This document shows positions 23,843 through 36,498 of a stretch of DNA of 64,000 nt, piece after piece; position 1 is the stretch's first letter; the number at the start of each line of letters is the position of its first letter. The position numbers were made by a program, and so were the translations under genes. The notes under the pieces were generated by a model that worked only from the letters and a program-made list of their open reading frames with translations, was not told the DNA's origin and ran no database searches. Location: assembly GCA_011800155.1 (NCBI GenBank), contig CM022377.1, positions 682,001 to 746,000 on the forward strand, given 5' to 3'. This stretch comes from Flammulina velutipes (Eukaryota > Basidiomycota > Agaricomycetes > Agaricales > Physalacriaceae).

Positions 23843-25053
23843 TGGCACTGATCTCTCTTATCTTACGAATGCTCGCTTTGAATCAGTCACGAAAGGGTAC
23901 AGGTGGGCTGAGGTTTAACGGCATCAGCACCAATCAAACGGTACGAGGCCCTTGTTTCGTCTCGATTCAGAGACTAACATTCGCTTAGGAAACTTTGTAT
24001 GCGCTCTTCTACCGTTACTATCCCGTGGACGGCCTCATTACATTGCGCTACCCAACACCATCGAAACGGGTACACGCTTCTGTCAAGGTATGTCGACCTC
24101 TCAAAACCGACCACAAACATAGTATCAAGATAACATTCCAGACACTCCCCCGGGCGCTTCGAGACGTCCAACATCTACTATACGACTAGTTTGACTTCAA
24201 CCCACGTCAACGATGAACACTGTAGCCGCGATCTGACCTTTGACCCCGGACACCAATGCCTTCCATTTCCGCCTATAGCTTCTCGTTGATGCGTTTCCCA
24301 CACGCTTACGACTCATAGCATTATCTGTAAGTATCCCTTATGTTTAGATTCGCAAAAACTAACAAAACATCATTTAGATCAACAAACGGCCCCGTAGAAC
24401 CGTTTGGACTTGGACCGCCGCCGCACTTGAGAAATGCTACCATTGCCAGTTTTCGACGATGGCTACATATTGACGCCTCTAGATCGTCGAATACTATTGC
24501 TAGAACGAAACGTAAGTGTTCGTTTCCCTTGGTACTCCGAAACACTGACAATATCTTCGTCAGACCGCGGGACGTAACATGGTGACAATGGAACTCGGTG
24601 TCCATGGCCGCTTCGTAGGCAACCTTGCATGTTCCCTTTTGACGCTAGAATGGTATGTTGACGTACGATACGTTTCAATCGTACGAACGCTGACAGAACG
24701 TCCCATAGCCTCCAACGTCGAGAAACGACGAACATAGCTATACTTACCGATACGCTACAGGTATGGCCCCCGTACTTCCAATGCTACTAAATGTGACCAT
24801 AGCTTGCTGCAGATAGACGCATGAGGACCGTTTCAACTTGGACCCCCGCGACATCTGGAGATCGTACGGAATGTGTGTATTCGCAATCCTTCGCGATACT
24901 CAATACTAATAGTCACCTAGTCCTATTCATTCATCGCTCAAGCTGTCGTCCGCGCGGTAAGCCTTCATCCCATTGCTTGCATTGTCTACTAACGATGCCA
25001 TTTATAGAATCAAAATTTGACACTCAAGGCCACCATCCTTGACGACCCGCTCG

Positions 25054-25117
25054 CGCAACGTAGCCAACACCTGGCTGAAGCCAGGCTATTCGGCCTTGCC
25101 GAATTAGCTACGTTGCG
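25054..25117. other. Three-way-junction palindrome 2 in E1
   Basis: It has the same two inner hairpins as palindrome 1 (loops TGAA and CTT), but the outer stem is a different, perfect 11-base pair: CGCAACGTAGC with GCTACGTTGCG. Copies are at 34625-34688 (E2), 45116-45179 (E3) and 58887-58950 (E4). Confidence 0.75.
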
Positions 25118-26933
25118 TCAAACGAACAAATGAGTACTGGTACGTTACCTCTCTTTTGTTAAAATGATACTATTACTGACCCATGCGCTAGGCTCGGACA
25201 ACGGATATCAACAGTCGCCGGTATGTGACGGCCCCGTTGACTCGACTTGGGCTCACCTCTGTGGTGAGTAGTAGACCTTTGAGTGTCTATTCCGCGAGCT
25301 AACGATCTCGGAGGTGAAGACTAAAATACTAACTGCTACTTTGTCAACGGAAAACGGAGCCTCATCCAACGCCAAACTCCCCTTTTTCATTGCGCTCGTT
25401 AAAGCACGTGTGGGAGCTTTCCGAATCGTTTGCGATCCATCCAAATGGAACAGACCCATCGTAACAACGCAGCGCATGCGGATAACATACTGGTAAGTCT
25501 CCTTTGTCGTGTTCCTAACACCATTCTTAACGAAGAACGTGTTAAGCTCTGGTCAACTCTTTCATCCCACCGTAATAAGGCGCGTGTACTTTTGGGATCG
25601 CTTTTGTTGGAATAGATGCACGTTGTTACGCCTGGATTCAATCTAGGTAAATGTCCCTTTGCTTTGAACTTGCCTTTCACTCACCGTTTTCTAGATGGGC
25701 GCTGTTGTCGGTCTCTATTACCTGCCAACGCTACACTTGTCTGCAAACGGAAGCATATCGCATTCGACGGGCTGATCCTAACCATACAGTACGTACCACA
25801 ATAGCTACAGTTTATCGTTCGCTGACGCGTTGGATAGAGTATACCCTCTCTGCACTCTTTCCCACCTCGCGAGTCCTCCAGCGCTGCCGCTATCATCGCC
25901 CAGACGACTCGTTCGCCGTTTGACGGAAAACAGCAAATTCGACATACGACCGGCTGGGATATCCAGTGACGGCTGAGTGTTTGTCTGTACTCGGTAAGTG
26001 CTTTTGTATCTCTTGTCTGACTTGTACCAACGGATACGTCTCAAGCGCCCAATTCATGTATGGTCAAGAAATCTCGAATGCGGACAATACAGCGCAGTTT
26101 AAGTAGCAACAAAACATAAATACATTTCCGTAGCCAAGTTTTCCCTTCAACTGACACAAACAGACGAAATGTAGTACGTTCGCGCCGCACTTGCCAGGTT
26201 TCTGTTCGCGTGGTCGGTCTACGTCTACGGTGAGTCTTGACATTGGCTCGCTTGTTTGATACGCTTACTCACTTGTTAACAGCTGTTCATGGTTGTAATC
26301 ATATGTGTCCCGCGATCCAACGATAGGGCAGAGTTTATGACGTTCGATGTGCCAACCATCGTATTCGGTGTAAGTTTTATCAGTGTCGCCTAGTGTTTCA
26401 TCATCTAACTCTTGCGCTTGAGTGTAGGATCAACGGCGCCCCACGAAGCTTGTCGCCGTTGCATTATCGCAATCGCGAGACGTCCCGTACGAGTGTTTGG
26501 ATAGCCGTAGCATAATGTTTGTCTCTCGCTCCCAAGCGCGTCTTATACGTACTTGATTTGTATATAGCATCTACGTTGTGTTTTGAATAGACGTCAATGC
26601 AAATGAATGCCGCACGGTGAACTTGAAGCTTAACAGGAGGACTTGTAGGGGCTGGCATAGTTTGAATGTATTGGTTTGCATAGTCTCCACGAAGATACGA
26701 CGCGAGGTACAATACACGGCCGACGCATATACGTACCTGGTCTGGGTCCACAAGGTGTTCGTCACATACTGATTATCGCACCAACCCTCCCCCACAAGCC
26801 TCACGCTCCCTTCATTCGCGAACACGGATCCTTGTCGTTGTCGTCGAGGGTTCGCGACGAGTCAGAGCTCCGGATGCCCAGGGGAGACGCTGATTACGAT
26901 GGCGGGTACGAACATTGTCCTGGACCTTGCGCT

Positions 26934-27868
26934 TGAGCTCATCCACCTCGTCCTCCAGCGCCTTCTGATAGTCCATCTTCCGCTGACGGCTCTTGCGCGC
27001 CGCGAGGGTATTCTGGCGGCGTTTATGCGCGAGCTGCTCTGCTGGGGTAGGGTTGGGCGGGAGCTCCCCCAGCTCGTCTTCGTCGAGAGGACGGGGGCGT
27101 TTGCGCGGATTCGCTTTAGGCGGTGCCGGCGCTGGAGGTGCTGCAAAGGAATGCAGAGCAGGCGAAACGGGTGAAAAGCTGTATAAACCCTCGAGGTTGA
27201 CGGGGGACGGCTCCGGTTTCGCTGTGTGCTCAACTGGGACGCCAAAGAGCTCCATCCCCTCATCTCGCCTGATATGAGCGGCTCGTCGGAGTCTTGGAGG
27301 AGCGGGGTGGTAAGGAACTCATCCATGGGGGAGGTGAAAGGTGAGGCATCGATAAAGTCAAAAAGCGGTGTATCGAGCGGCGTCGAAAAGTCATCGCCGA
27401 GGTCGCTGAAGAGGGGGGACGACTCGAGTGCCTGGTTGATCAGGTCGTCTTCGGTCATGAACAGCGGAGGCGGCGGCTGCGCGGAGTACTCGTCGACTGT
27501 ATTAGAAGATGATTGTGATAGCATTTTGAGATAGTTATTACGGAGGCTGGTGTGGTAGGTGTAGCGGGTGTGGTCATACGGGGGGCAGTGCTGGGCGCGC
27601 GGGGGAGTACTTTGGGAATGCCATATAAGCTTGCGAGGTCGCCCTCGCTCATTGGTGTATATGCGTGACTTGAGTTGAATAGGGAATGATGGTTGGTGCT
27701 TGGCGACGCGTATGGCTGTCTCCGCGTCGAGTCGCCCGCGGCGCGTATTATGGACATTGACTCAAGTCGGCCGCGACAGAATGGTGGTGGTGGTGGTGGT
27801 CGAAAAGGCTGACTCGACAACACATGCGGCGCCGTGATTCTAATCACGATCACGCGGCACTTCGGCAT
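26934..27868 (-). pseudogene. bZIP copy U2: frameshifted and zipper-truncated
   Basis: Homologous to the U1 bZIP from the ATG at 27868 down to Val-Gln in the zipper at 26934, where the sequence switches to the right end of E1. A 19-base deletion near 27547 and a one-base deletion near 27267 both break the frame. The basic region is intact in sequence but out of frame with the start. The roughly 0.89-kb upstream block is missing, as in U1. Confidence 0.85.
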
Positions 27869-27907
27869 GACTCTCGCACAGCCATTGTGGCGCAATAATA
27901 CAACAAT

Positions 27908-28819
27908 TCATGAAAAACAAAGCGCATTCTCCTCCGCACACGCCTCCTCGTCGTCCTCGTTCCAATCACTCGTCGCATCCCACTCATTCTCAAACTCCAC
28001 ATCCACGCTCAACTCAAACTCCCCATCGCCCTTTTCCGTAAACGGCATAAAAGTAAGCAACTGCTGCGACGCAGGCAGGTTAAACGAAATCGGCTGCACC
28101 CACCGCCGCTCCCGCAGTCTCTTATGCCGCTCCCTATCCTCCTCTATCCTTTTGAACACCTCGCTTTTGGGTAGATGCGCGGGGCGTTTTCTGGACGAGT
28201 CTTTTTCTTTTTCCTTGTCGTCGCGTTTTCGCGTGCTGAGGACTGCGAGGATCTGGTCGAGGATGGCTACGTCGATTGTGCGTTTGGTTTTCCAGCTTTC
28301 TAGGATCTGGGAGGGGGGTTAGGTGTGAGGGGGCAAGGGAGGAAGTGCTTGCCTGTCGTGTGCTCACGAGGTTGGGGAGCCCTTCTCGACCTGGCGGGAC
28401 GACGTAGTCCACGATCTTCCCAATGTCGCGGGTGACATAGTCCAGGTAGTGGTTTATCCCCGACGAGCTCGGCCGCGTCGCGTTTGCGTGGGATTTGACG
28501 AGGAGAGACATTTCGCATAGTGAGTCCAGGAAATATAGGATGTTTATGCGGGAGTGGATGGTTCCCTTTTTAATCTCAATGACTGGCATGGATATGAGTG
28601 GTATGGTGCGTACCTTTTGACATTCCTCGACGATGCAATCCCACAAGTCTTCGCCGCAGGGCTTGTAGTACTTTACTGCGAATGCCACTGCTTTCTGGAT
28701 GGACTGTTGAGTGCTGGATGAGCGTTGGAAATTTGTTCTCAGGCGTATTGAGAGTATACGTACGCGTTGAGGCGCCTCAGTAATGCCAGGAACTGCATTC
28801 GTACTTCGAAGGGATCCAT
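27908..28819 (-). CDS. CTK3: CTK3-like CTD kinase gamma subunit, U2 copy
   Basis: Four-exon structure as in the U4 copy, with ATG at 28819 and TGA stop at 27908. Neither of the U1 frameshifts is present. The Lys-Glu run in the last exon is two codons shorter than in U1. E2 starts about 15 bases upstream of the ATG, so any promoter would have to lie in E2. See the U4 entry for the domain description. Confidence 0.85.
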
Positions 28820-28833
28820 GATGGATGGTGGCA

Positions 28834-31800
28834 GGAGGAGAAAAGCGGCAGGCAAAGCACGTTGCTTCTCTGTCAACTTTCCCACAAGAGAACGCGGGTT
28901 TTTTTTGAAGTATGTGCATTTATCGGACGTGGATTCCCATTGTAAAGGCGCGCAGTCACGTGATGTGACCGCGCGCCCGTAGTTCACTACTCTACCTATC
29001 TACTGCTGCGCCACACTCGAACAGGCATTCTTGCTGTTCAACATGACGGATTTGCGCCACACTACTCCGAGCCACAGAGACCATCTCTCTCAGTACCGAT
29101 GAAATCAACGGAAACGGGCAAGACTTACACAGCATATCAACATTTTGGCGTACCTCCCGAAAAGACGCCAAATCCACGGTTGGACTGGTCCCGTGCGTCA
29201 ACTGGTGCTAATTGACAGTGGATGCCTACACAAAGATAAGTTAGAGTTTGAATAAAAGAGTACAAGAAGCACATACCTAAATGACGACGATCAAATCGAC
29301 GTGGCGGCTGCCAGATGGAACTGAGCTACAAATATCGTTAGCTCAAGCCAGAGAGATGATAGAGAGATGCTTACTTGGTTACGCACATCCTACCGTCTGG
29401 CCCAACGTTGGCGGATATCAATCCCAGGACACGTCAGACTCCGACTCCAGACGGGATGGTCATCTCAGTGGACTCGGCATCAATGGACAGTGAATATCTA
29501 GAGTAAGGTACATTAGTAGCATTTAGAGAAAGAGTATAAATAGCACATACATGGATACAGACTCCAGAGTGAGAGGAGACGACGGGAGCTCCGACATTCG
29601 GTAACTAAGAGACATTTAGACTTGTTGGCAAGCAAGAGAAAGCCGCGGAACTCACATTGACGAGGTCTGTGGTCGAGTAATGATAGATTTGACCACAGTT
29701 GAGTCAAGGACAACAGCCATGGGCTTCTATTGAGCCAGCAACATTAGGATAGTTGAGACTACGAGGGTGTTAAACATACCAACATGGCAGAAGGATACTG
29801 TGCACGTAGTTCACAAGCCAAATCAAGGTAGCGTTGGAGAGACAGTTGGTACGTCGCCTAATGGAAGAGAGAGAGTCAGTGAGAAAATAAACAGAAGGTC
29901 AGAGAGGTACATACCACGTCTACAGCCACATACAAGCCAGACGAAAGAGGGGAGATGGTGGTGGAATGAGAGAGAGAGGCCGTAACGTCACACCAAGATA
30001 TTGGATGTGCAGGGAAGACGGTGAACTCTACCGCCGTCTCTGTGCATCATTTCCTTCGAATTTCTCTACTCCCACGGTAACGGTTACCATGTTACTTCTG
30101 TATTGCCACATATGTTCGCCGCTGACTCTGCTTCTTCCCACGCACTAATTCAACCGTTCGATTGTGCCACTCTCTCTTACGCACTTTAAGGTCTCATTCT
30201 ATAATGCTTGTAAATGTGTGTGTTTCATCACTTAACCTGTATCTGCTATGATGTCTCTAACTTTTGTGCCAGGCTGTGTGGCGCTACCTCAAGATTTTGC
30301 ACGGGATCAAGATGGCAGCTTAGCTGTCTTGGCGACAATTATGGTCCTCGCAGTATCAAATGAGTGGGCAGGGCACAAAGGAACCAGATACATATACCCG
30401 GGGGAATCGATGTAGAATAGAGACGGGCAATGGAAATGCTCGCCGCAAGGCTTGGGATTTAGGAAATTGGTGCGTAATTGTGCATTCGTTTTCGGCCCAT
30501 TCTGACGTTCAAATGTATCTGTCAGACGGCTATACGCAAAGCTGTTTGTCATTGCCGCCACACTTTGCACTCTTTGAATATGCCCGCCGGCGCTCGTAGC
30601 TCCTCGGAGAGTCTATGTGCCCAATGTGTACCGATCTCCGCCTGTAATCCCGTCGAAGTGCTCAATGCAAACCCGCGGGAAAGCTCGCCGCAAAGCCTAG
30701 AGGCTGGGAAATTGGTGCGTTATTTTCCCTTCATATCGCCCTTCGTTGACGTTCAAATACTCTCCATAGCAACTCACATCAATTGACTACTAGGCCTATT
30801 ATGCCGCGTTCATTCACGACTGGACGTCTCAACCGCGGGAAGGAAGGAAATGCATGCCGCTCCACTGCACAAGTTCATCCCGCTGCTGCCGCCAGTGTTG
30901 GACATAATTCATCCTTTCTCATTTCCATTGAGCTCCCATATGTTCCCGTCCTCAAGCACAATTGGTACTGTGTCCCCCGATCTCGGTACGTTCTTATTTC
31001 CAGGTTCCCGCCACACACCATCTAATTGATTTGTTCCTTTTCAGGGTCTCTCCCATCCATCTTGGACATCAAGACTTCCCGCCGTATCGACTTTTAGCCA
31101 AGTCGGCGCTGCGAATACATGGGGGAATGATGTCCTTACAGTATTGTGGTAAATAGAACTTGTAGTATTGAATGTACACGTCGCCTATGGCGACGCTAGA
31201 GTAGTACTGAAATGGAAAAGGCTTTAATACCTCCATAAAATCGTTTAAACGAGCGCAGAACAGGCAAAACTATGTCGAAATAGTGTGGCGCTGACTACGG
31301 GAATTCAATGATGAAGAGCGCGGGAGGGCGAGATTCCACTCGTTTGACAGTGCTTTCACACATACTATCCTATACCTATCAAATTCAGCAGCCAGAACCA
31401 ACTTTATATGGCAACGTTGAAGAAAACATAGAATCTTGAAAAGACGGTCCAACCTTACATTGCAAATATGGATCTCCCTAACGCCACGCTAGTTCGGGGC
31501 ATTTCGGGGGAGGGATTTCGTTGGTTCAAGTTGGAATAGTCACATTGATGGTAGTAGTACGCATTCCGATGGTCGCAATGACGATCCGTAGTGTTGGGAG
31601 TGTGTGTTGCACTTCCCGTGTTTAAATATATGACGGGAAAGTGTGATATTTGATGGTCTCAGATTGCCATAAAAAGTGCCGGATATTGTAGCGCATTATT
31701 ACAAACTTACTATTCGCTCCAAGGGCAATAGTTAAAGAACGACTGACAATGTGAAGCATTGCCCAACATTGTATCGTAGTTGAACTTGTCAAACGGCACA

Positions 31801-34800
31801 CATAACATTCGGCTATGACTCTAATTCAAACAGATAATTCTATATGTAGAATGGTACACCTATATCCGCTAATGACCGAGAGCGCCAGTCGTGACGGAAG
31901 AAGAGAAACTGTCCAAGTCGCGTTTGACGAGGACTGGACCCTGACTGCGATGCTTAATCTTGTCGATCATGTCCCTGTGACGCACAATCTAATCAACGCA
32001 CTGTCTGACGCGCGTCAGACGCGTCTCTATCCATCTCTTCGACTGTCCTGTCTTCATTCTTTGCTTCGTTCTTCATATGATAGACATTGGATATCTTGAA
32101 ATGTACGTCAAAGACAATTCGCTGGGCTGTTTCAACTGAATTCATATTTAGGTGTTCTGGCTCGACTTCAATCCTGTGAACGCCATTGCAATTGCAATTG
32201 CAAGGTCCCCGTGTACACGTGGATGTGATACTCATCATGTGTACCTCAGGGTAGGACCTCCTGAACGATTGAGCGGTCGTATTCCGCTCGTTCTTGCGAA
32301 ATTGCGCATATTGCACTTTGCCTGGAATCTGTTCGTTGTTCGTTGGGACGGCGGACAGCAGGGTCTGATGGAAACAATCAATGATATTACGTGATTGTCT
32401 AATAAGTTGCGAGCGACAGACCGAAGAATTACGGAGAGGATGAGGAGGAGAGGTGGTGTTGGTGAGTGAGTTGGACATTGATACGTTGAGATTGGACTTG
32501 CTTAACTCAAATAAAGCATTGCTTACACTAGTACTAGCAACATTCAATGTTATACGGACGCCATGCTTGCGCTAAACGCAGTTAACGATACTAGCCCCGT
32601 AACCTGCATCGGACGAGTTTCCGCCAAAGTGGTGCCACGGTCTTCGGGCTTGGCGGAAACTTCAATCAATCATTCTTCCGTTTACTGTAAGCGGCCAACA
32701 AGGCCGCGTCCGTGCGCAGGAGGATGCGGTATAAAGATGGTGGAAACTGGAGCAGGAGCCTGTCATCAGCTCATTCGAGCCTTTCCTCCCTCTTCCTCCC
32801 TTTCCTTCCCTTTCCTTCCATTCCCTCTCACTGTTCTCACATTCTTCTAGTCTCTCGCTCCCCAACGTTCTGTGGCGACGCGACAAACGCGTGCTGTCAC
32901 GATATGTCGTGAGTCCCGTGACATCCATCTTTCCTTCTTACAATACCATCACAAGCTTCGCCGTCGTCGTCAAGGCTTGCCACAACGCTTAGCTCGTGTA
33001 CCGTCCTTTGTAGTGGTATAACAGTACGTTTGACCACTGATTTTGATACTTTCTTGCTTATTGCAGGTTTATCCTACGTTTCTAGGTTTCTCGTGTATCC
33101 GATATCGACTCGTCGGACGACTCAACGAACTGACAAGGAGTCCATACCCCTCTTCTTACGGTTTGTTTTGTTCCCTCTTTCCCAGTCTTCTTATGCTTAG
33201 TCTTTTTGTCAGGAGCGCCAACCTATAGCAGACCAGCAACTTCACCAGTCACGATACGACCAATACAAAACCTCATCTTCAAGGCATGGCAACCACAATA
33301 TCCATCGACTTGTCCTTTTCCTAATCCCATTCCGATACTGTGCCGCGCGACGTGACCAACACCTGGCTTGCGCCAGGCTATTCGGCCTTGCCGAATTGGC
33401 CACTTTGCGCTGGCACTGATCTCTCTTATCTTACGAATGCTCGCTTTGAATCAGTCACGAAAGGGTACAGGTGGGCTGAGGTTTAACGGCATCAGCACCA
33501 ATCAAACGGTACGAGGCCCTTGTTTCGTCTCGATTCAGAGACTAACATTCGCTTAGGAAACTTTGTATGCGCTCTTCTACCGTTACTATCCCGTGGACGG
33601 CCTCATTACATTGCGCTACCCAACACCATCGAAACGGGTACACGCTTCTGTCAAGGTATGTCGACCTCTCAAAACCGACCACAAACATAGTATCAAGATA
33701 ACATTCCAGACACTCCCCCGGGCGCTTCGAGACGTCCAACATCTACTATACGACTAGTTTGACTTCAACCCACGTCAACGATGAACACTGTAGCCGCGAT
33801 CTGACCTTTGACCCCGGACACCAATGCCTTCCATTTCCGCCTATAGCTTCTCGTTGATGCGTTTCCCACACGCTTACGACTCATAGCATTATCTGTAAGT
33901 ATCCCTTATGTTTAGATTCGCAAAAACTAACAAAACATCATTTAGATCAACAAACGGCCCCGTAGAACCGTTTGGACTTGGACCGCCGCCGCACTTGAGA
34001 AATGCTACCATTGCCAGTTTTCGACGATGGCTACATATTGACGCCTCTAGATCGTCGAATACTATTGCTAGAACGAAACGTAAGTGTTCGTTTCCCTTGG
34101 TACTCCGAAACACTGACAATATCTTCGTCAGACCGCGGGACGTAACATGGTGACAATGGAACTCGGTGTCCATGGCCGCTTCGTAGGCAACCTTGCATGT
34201 TCCCTTTTGACGCTAGAATGGTATGTTGACGTACGATACGTTTCAATCGTACGAACGCTGACAGAACGTCCCATAGCCTCCAACGTCGAGAAACGACGAA
34301 CATAGCTATACTTACCGATACGCTACAGGTATGGCCCCCGTACTTCCAATGCCTACTAAATGTGACCATAGCTTGCTGCAGATAGACGCATGAGGACCGT
34401 TTCAACTTGGACCCCCGCGACATCTGGAGATCGTACGGAATGTGTGTATTCGCAATCCTTCGCGATACTCAATACTAATAGTCACCTAGTCCTATTCATT
34501 CATCGCTCAAGCTGTCGTCCGCGCGGTAAGCCTTCATCCCATTGCTTGCATTGTCTACTAACGATGCCCATTTATAGAATCAAAATTTGACACTCAAGGC
34601 CACCATCCCTTGACGACCCGCTCGCGCAACGTAGCCAACACCTGGCTGAAGCCAGGCTATTCGGCCTTGCCGAATTAGCTACGTTGCGTCAAACGAACAA
34701 ATGAGTACTGGTACGTTACCTCTCTTTTGTTAAAATGATACTATTACTGACCCATGCGCTAGGCTCGGACAACGGATATCAACAGTCGCCGGTATGTGAC

Positions 34801-36498
34801 GGCCCCGTTGACTCGACTTGGGCTCACCTCTGTGGTGAGTAGTAGACCTTTGAGTGTCTATTCCGCGAGCTAACGATCTCGGAGGTGAAGACTAAAATAC
34901 TAACTGCTACTTTGTCAACGGAAAACGGAGCCTCATCCAACGCCAAACTCCCCTTTTTCATTGCGCTCGTTAAAGCACGTGTGGGAGCTTTCCGAATCGT
35001 TTGCGATCCATCCAAATGGAACAGACCCATCGTAACAACGCAGCGCATGCGGATAACATACTGGTAAGTCTCCTTTGTCGTGTTCCTAACACCATTCTTA
35101 ACGAAGAACGTGTTAAGCTCTGGTCAACTCTTTCATCCCACCGTAATAAGGCGCGTGTACTTTTGGGATCGCTTTTGTTGGAATAGATGCACGTTGTTAC
35201 GCCTGGATTCAATCTAGGTAAATGTCCCTTTGCTTTGAACTTGCCTTTCACTCACCGTTTTCTAGATGGGCGCTGTTGTCGGTCTCTATTACCTGCCAAC
35301 GCTACACTTGTCTGCAAACGGAAGCATATCGCATTCGACGGGCTGATCCTAACCATACAGTACGTACCACAATAGCTACAGTTTATCGTTCGCTGACGCG
35401 TTGGATAGAGTATACCCTCTCTGCACTCTTTCCCCACCTCGCGAGTCCTCCAGCGCTGCCGCTATCATCGCCCAGACGACTCGTTCGCCGTTTGACGGAA
35501 AACAGCAAATTCGACATACGACCGGCTGGGATATCCAGTGACGGCTGAGTGTTTGTCTGTACTCGGTAAGTGCTTTTGTATCTCTTGTCTGACTTGTACC
35601 AACGGATACGTCTCAAGCGCCCAATTCATGTATGGTCAAGAAATCTCGAATGCGGACAATACAGCGCAGTTTAAGTAGCAACAAAACATAAATACATTTC
35701 CGTAGCCAAGTTTTCCCTTCAACTGACACAAACAGACGAAATGTAGTACGTTCGCGCCGCACTTGCCAGGTTTCTGTTCGCGTGGTCGGTCTACGTCTAC
35801 GGTGAGTCTTGACATTGGCTCGCTTGTTTGATACGCTTACTCACTTGTTAACAGCTGTTCATGGTTGTAATCATATGTGTCCCGCGATCCAACGATAGGG
35901 CAGAGTTTATGACGTTCGATGTGCCAACCATCGTATTCGGTGTAAGTTTTATCAGTGTCGCCTAGTGTTTCATCATCTAACTCTTGCGCTTGAGTGTAGG
36001 ATCAACGGCGCCCCACGAAGCTTGTCGCCGTTGCATTATCGCAATCGCGAGACGTCCCGTACGAGTGTTTGGATAGCCGTAGCATAATGTTTGTCTCTCG
36101 CTCCCAAGCGCGTCTTATACGTACTTGATTTGTATATAGCATCTACGTTGTGTTTTGAATAGACGTCAATGCAAATGAATGCCGCACGGTGAACTTGAAG
36201 CTTAACAGGAGGACTTGTAGGGGCTGGCATAGTTTGAATGTATTGGTTTGCATAGTCTCCACGAAGATACGACGCGAGGTACAATACACGGCCGACGCAT
36301 ATACGTACCTGGTCTGGGGTCCACAAGGTGTTCGTCACATACTGATTATCGCACCAACCCTCCCCCACAAGCCTCACGCTCCCTTCATTCCCGCGAACAC
36401 GGATCCTTGTCGTTGTCGTCGAGGGTTCGCGACGAGTCAGAGCTCCGGATGCCCAGGGGAGACGCTGATTACGATGGCGGGTACGAACATTGTCCTGG
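28834..36498. mobile_element. Element E2 (second copy of the E repeat)
   Basis: Nearly identical to E1 with a constant offset of about 9567 bases. Differences seen are mostly one-base indels, for example at 28977 (CCCG versus CCG) and 33174 (TTCCCTC versus TTCCTC). It carries the same candidate genes, promoter (about 32616-32848) and palindromes. The right end joins bZIP U3 at 36498/36499. Confidence 0.85.

Larger units (their letters stand above)
19269..26933. mobile_element. Element E1: uncharacterised 7.7-kb repeat between CTK3 and bZIP
   Basis: Borders were found by comparing copies. The left end (GGAGGAGAAAAGCGG...) is shared with E2-E4, and the right end (...GGGTACGAACATTGT) is where U2-U4 switch to bZIP sequence and E4 to unrelated sequence. 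No long open frame, LTR, terminal inverted repeat, YxDD motif or transposase was recognised. Inside are a minus-strand five-exon candidate gene, a divergent promoter, splice-site pairs spaced about 50 nt along the plus strand from 23300 to 26500, two three-way-junction palindromes, and internal degenerate repeats (20850-20950 resembles 21105-21195). It may be a decayed mobile element or a gene-bearing duplicated segment; the evidence does not decide. Confidence 0.6.

Noticed and set aside
23777..25117. Palindromes as tRNA or hammerhead ribozymes
   Set aside because: No tRNA T-loop or anticodon arm and no CUGAUGA...GAAA core; only the three-way shape is similar.
19269..26933. E as an LTR retrotransposon or classical DNA transposon
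   Set aside because: No direct terminal repeats, no terminal inverted repeats at the compared borders, no YxDD, integrase or DDE-like frame seen; left open as unknown.
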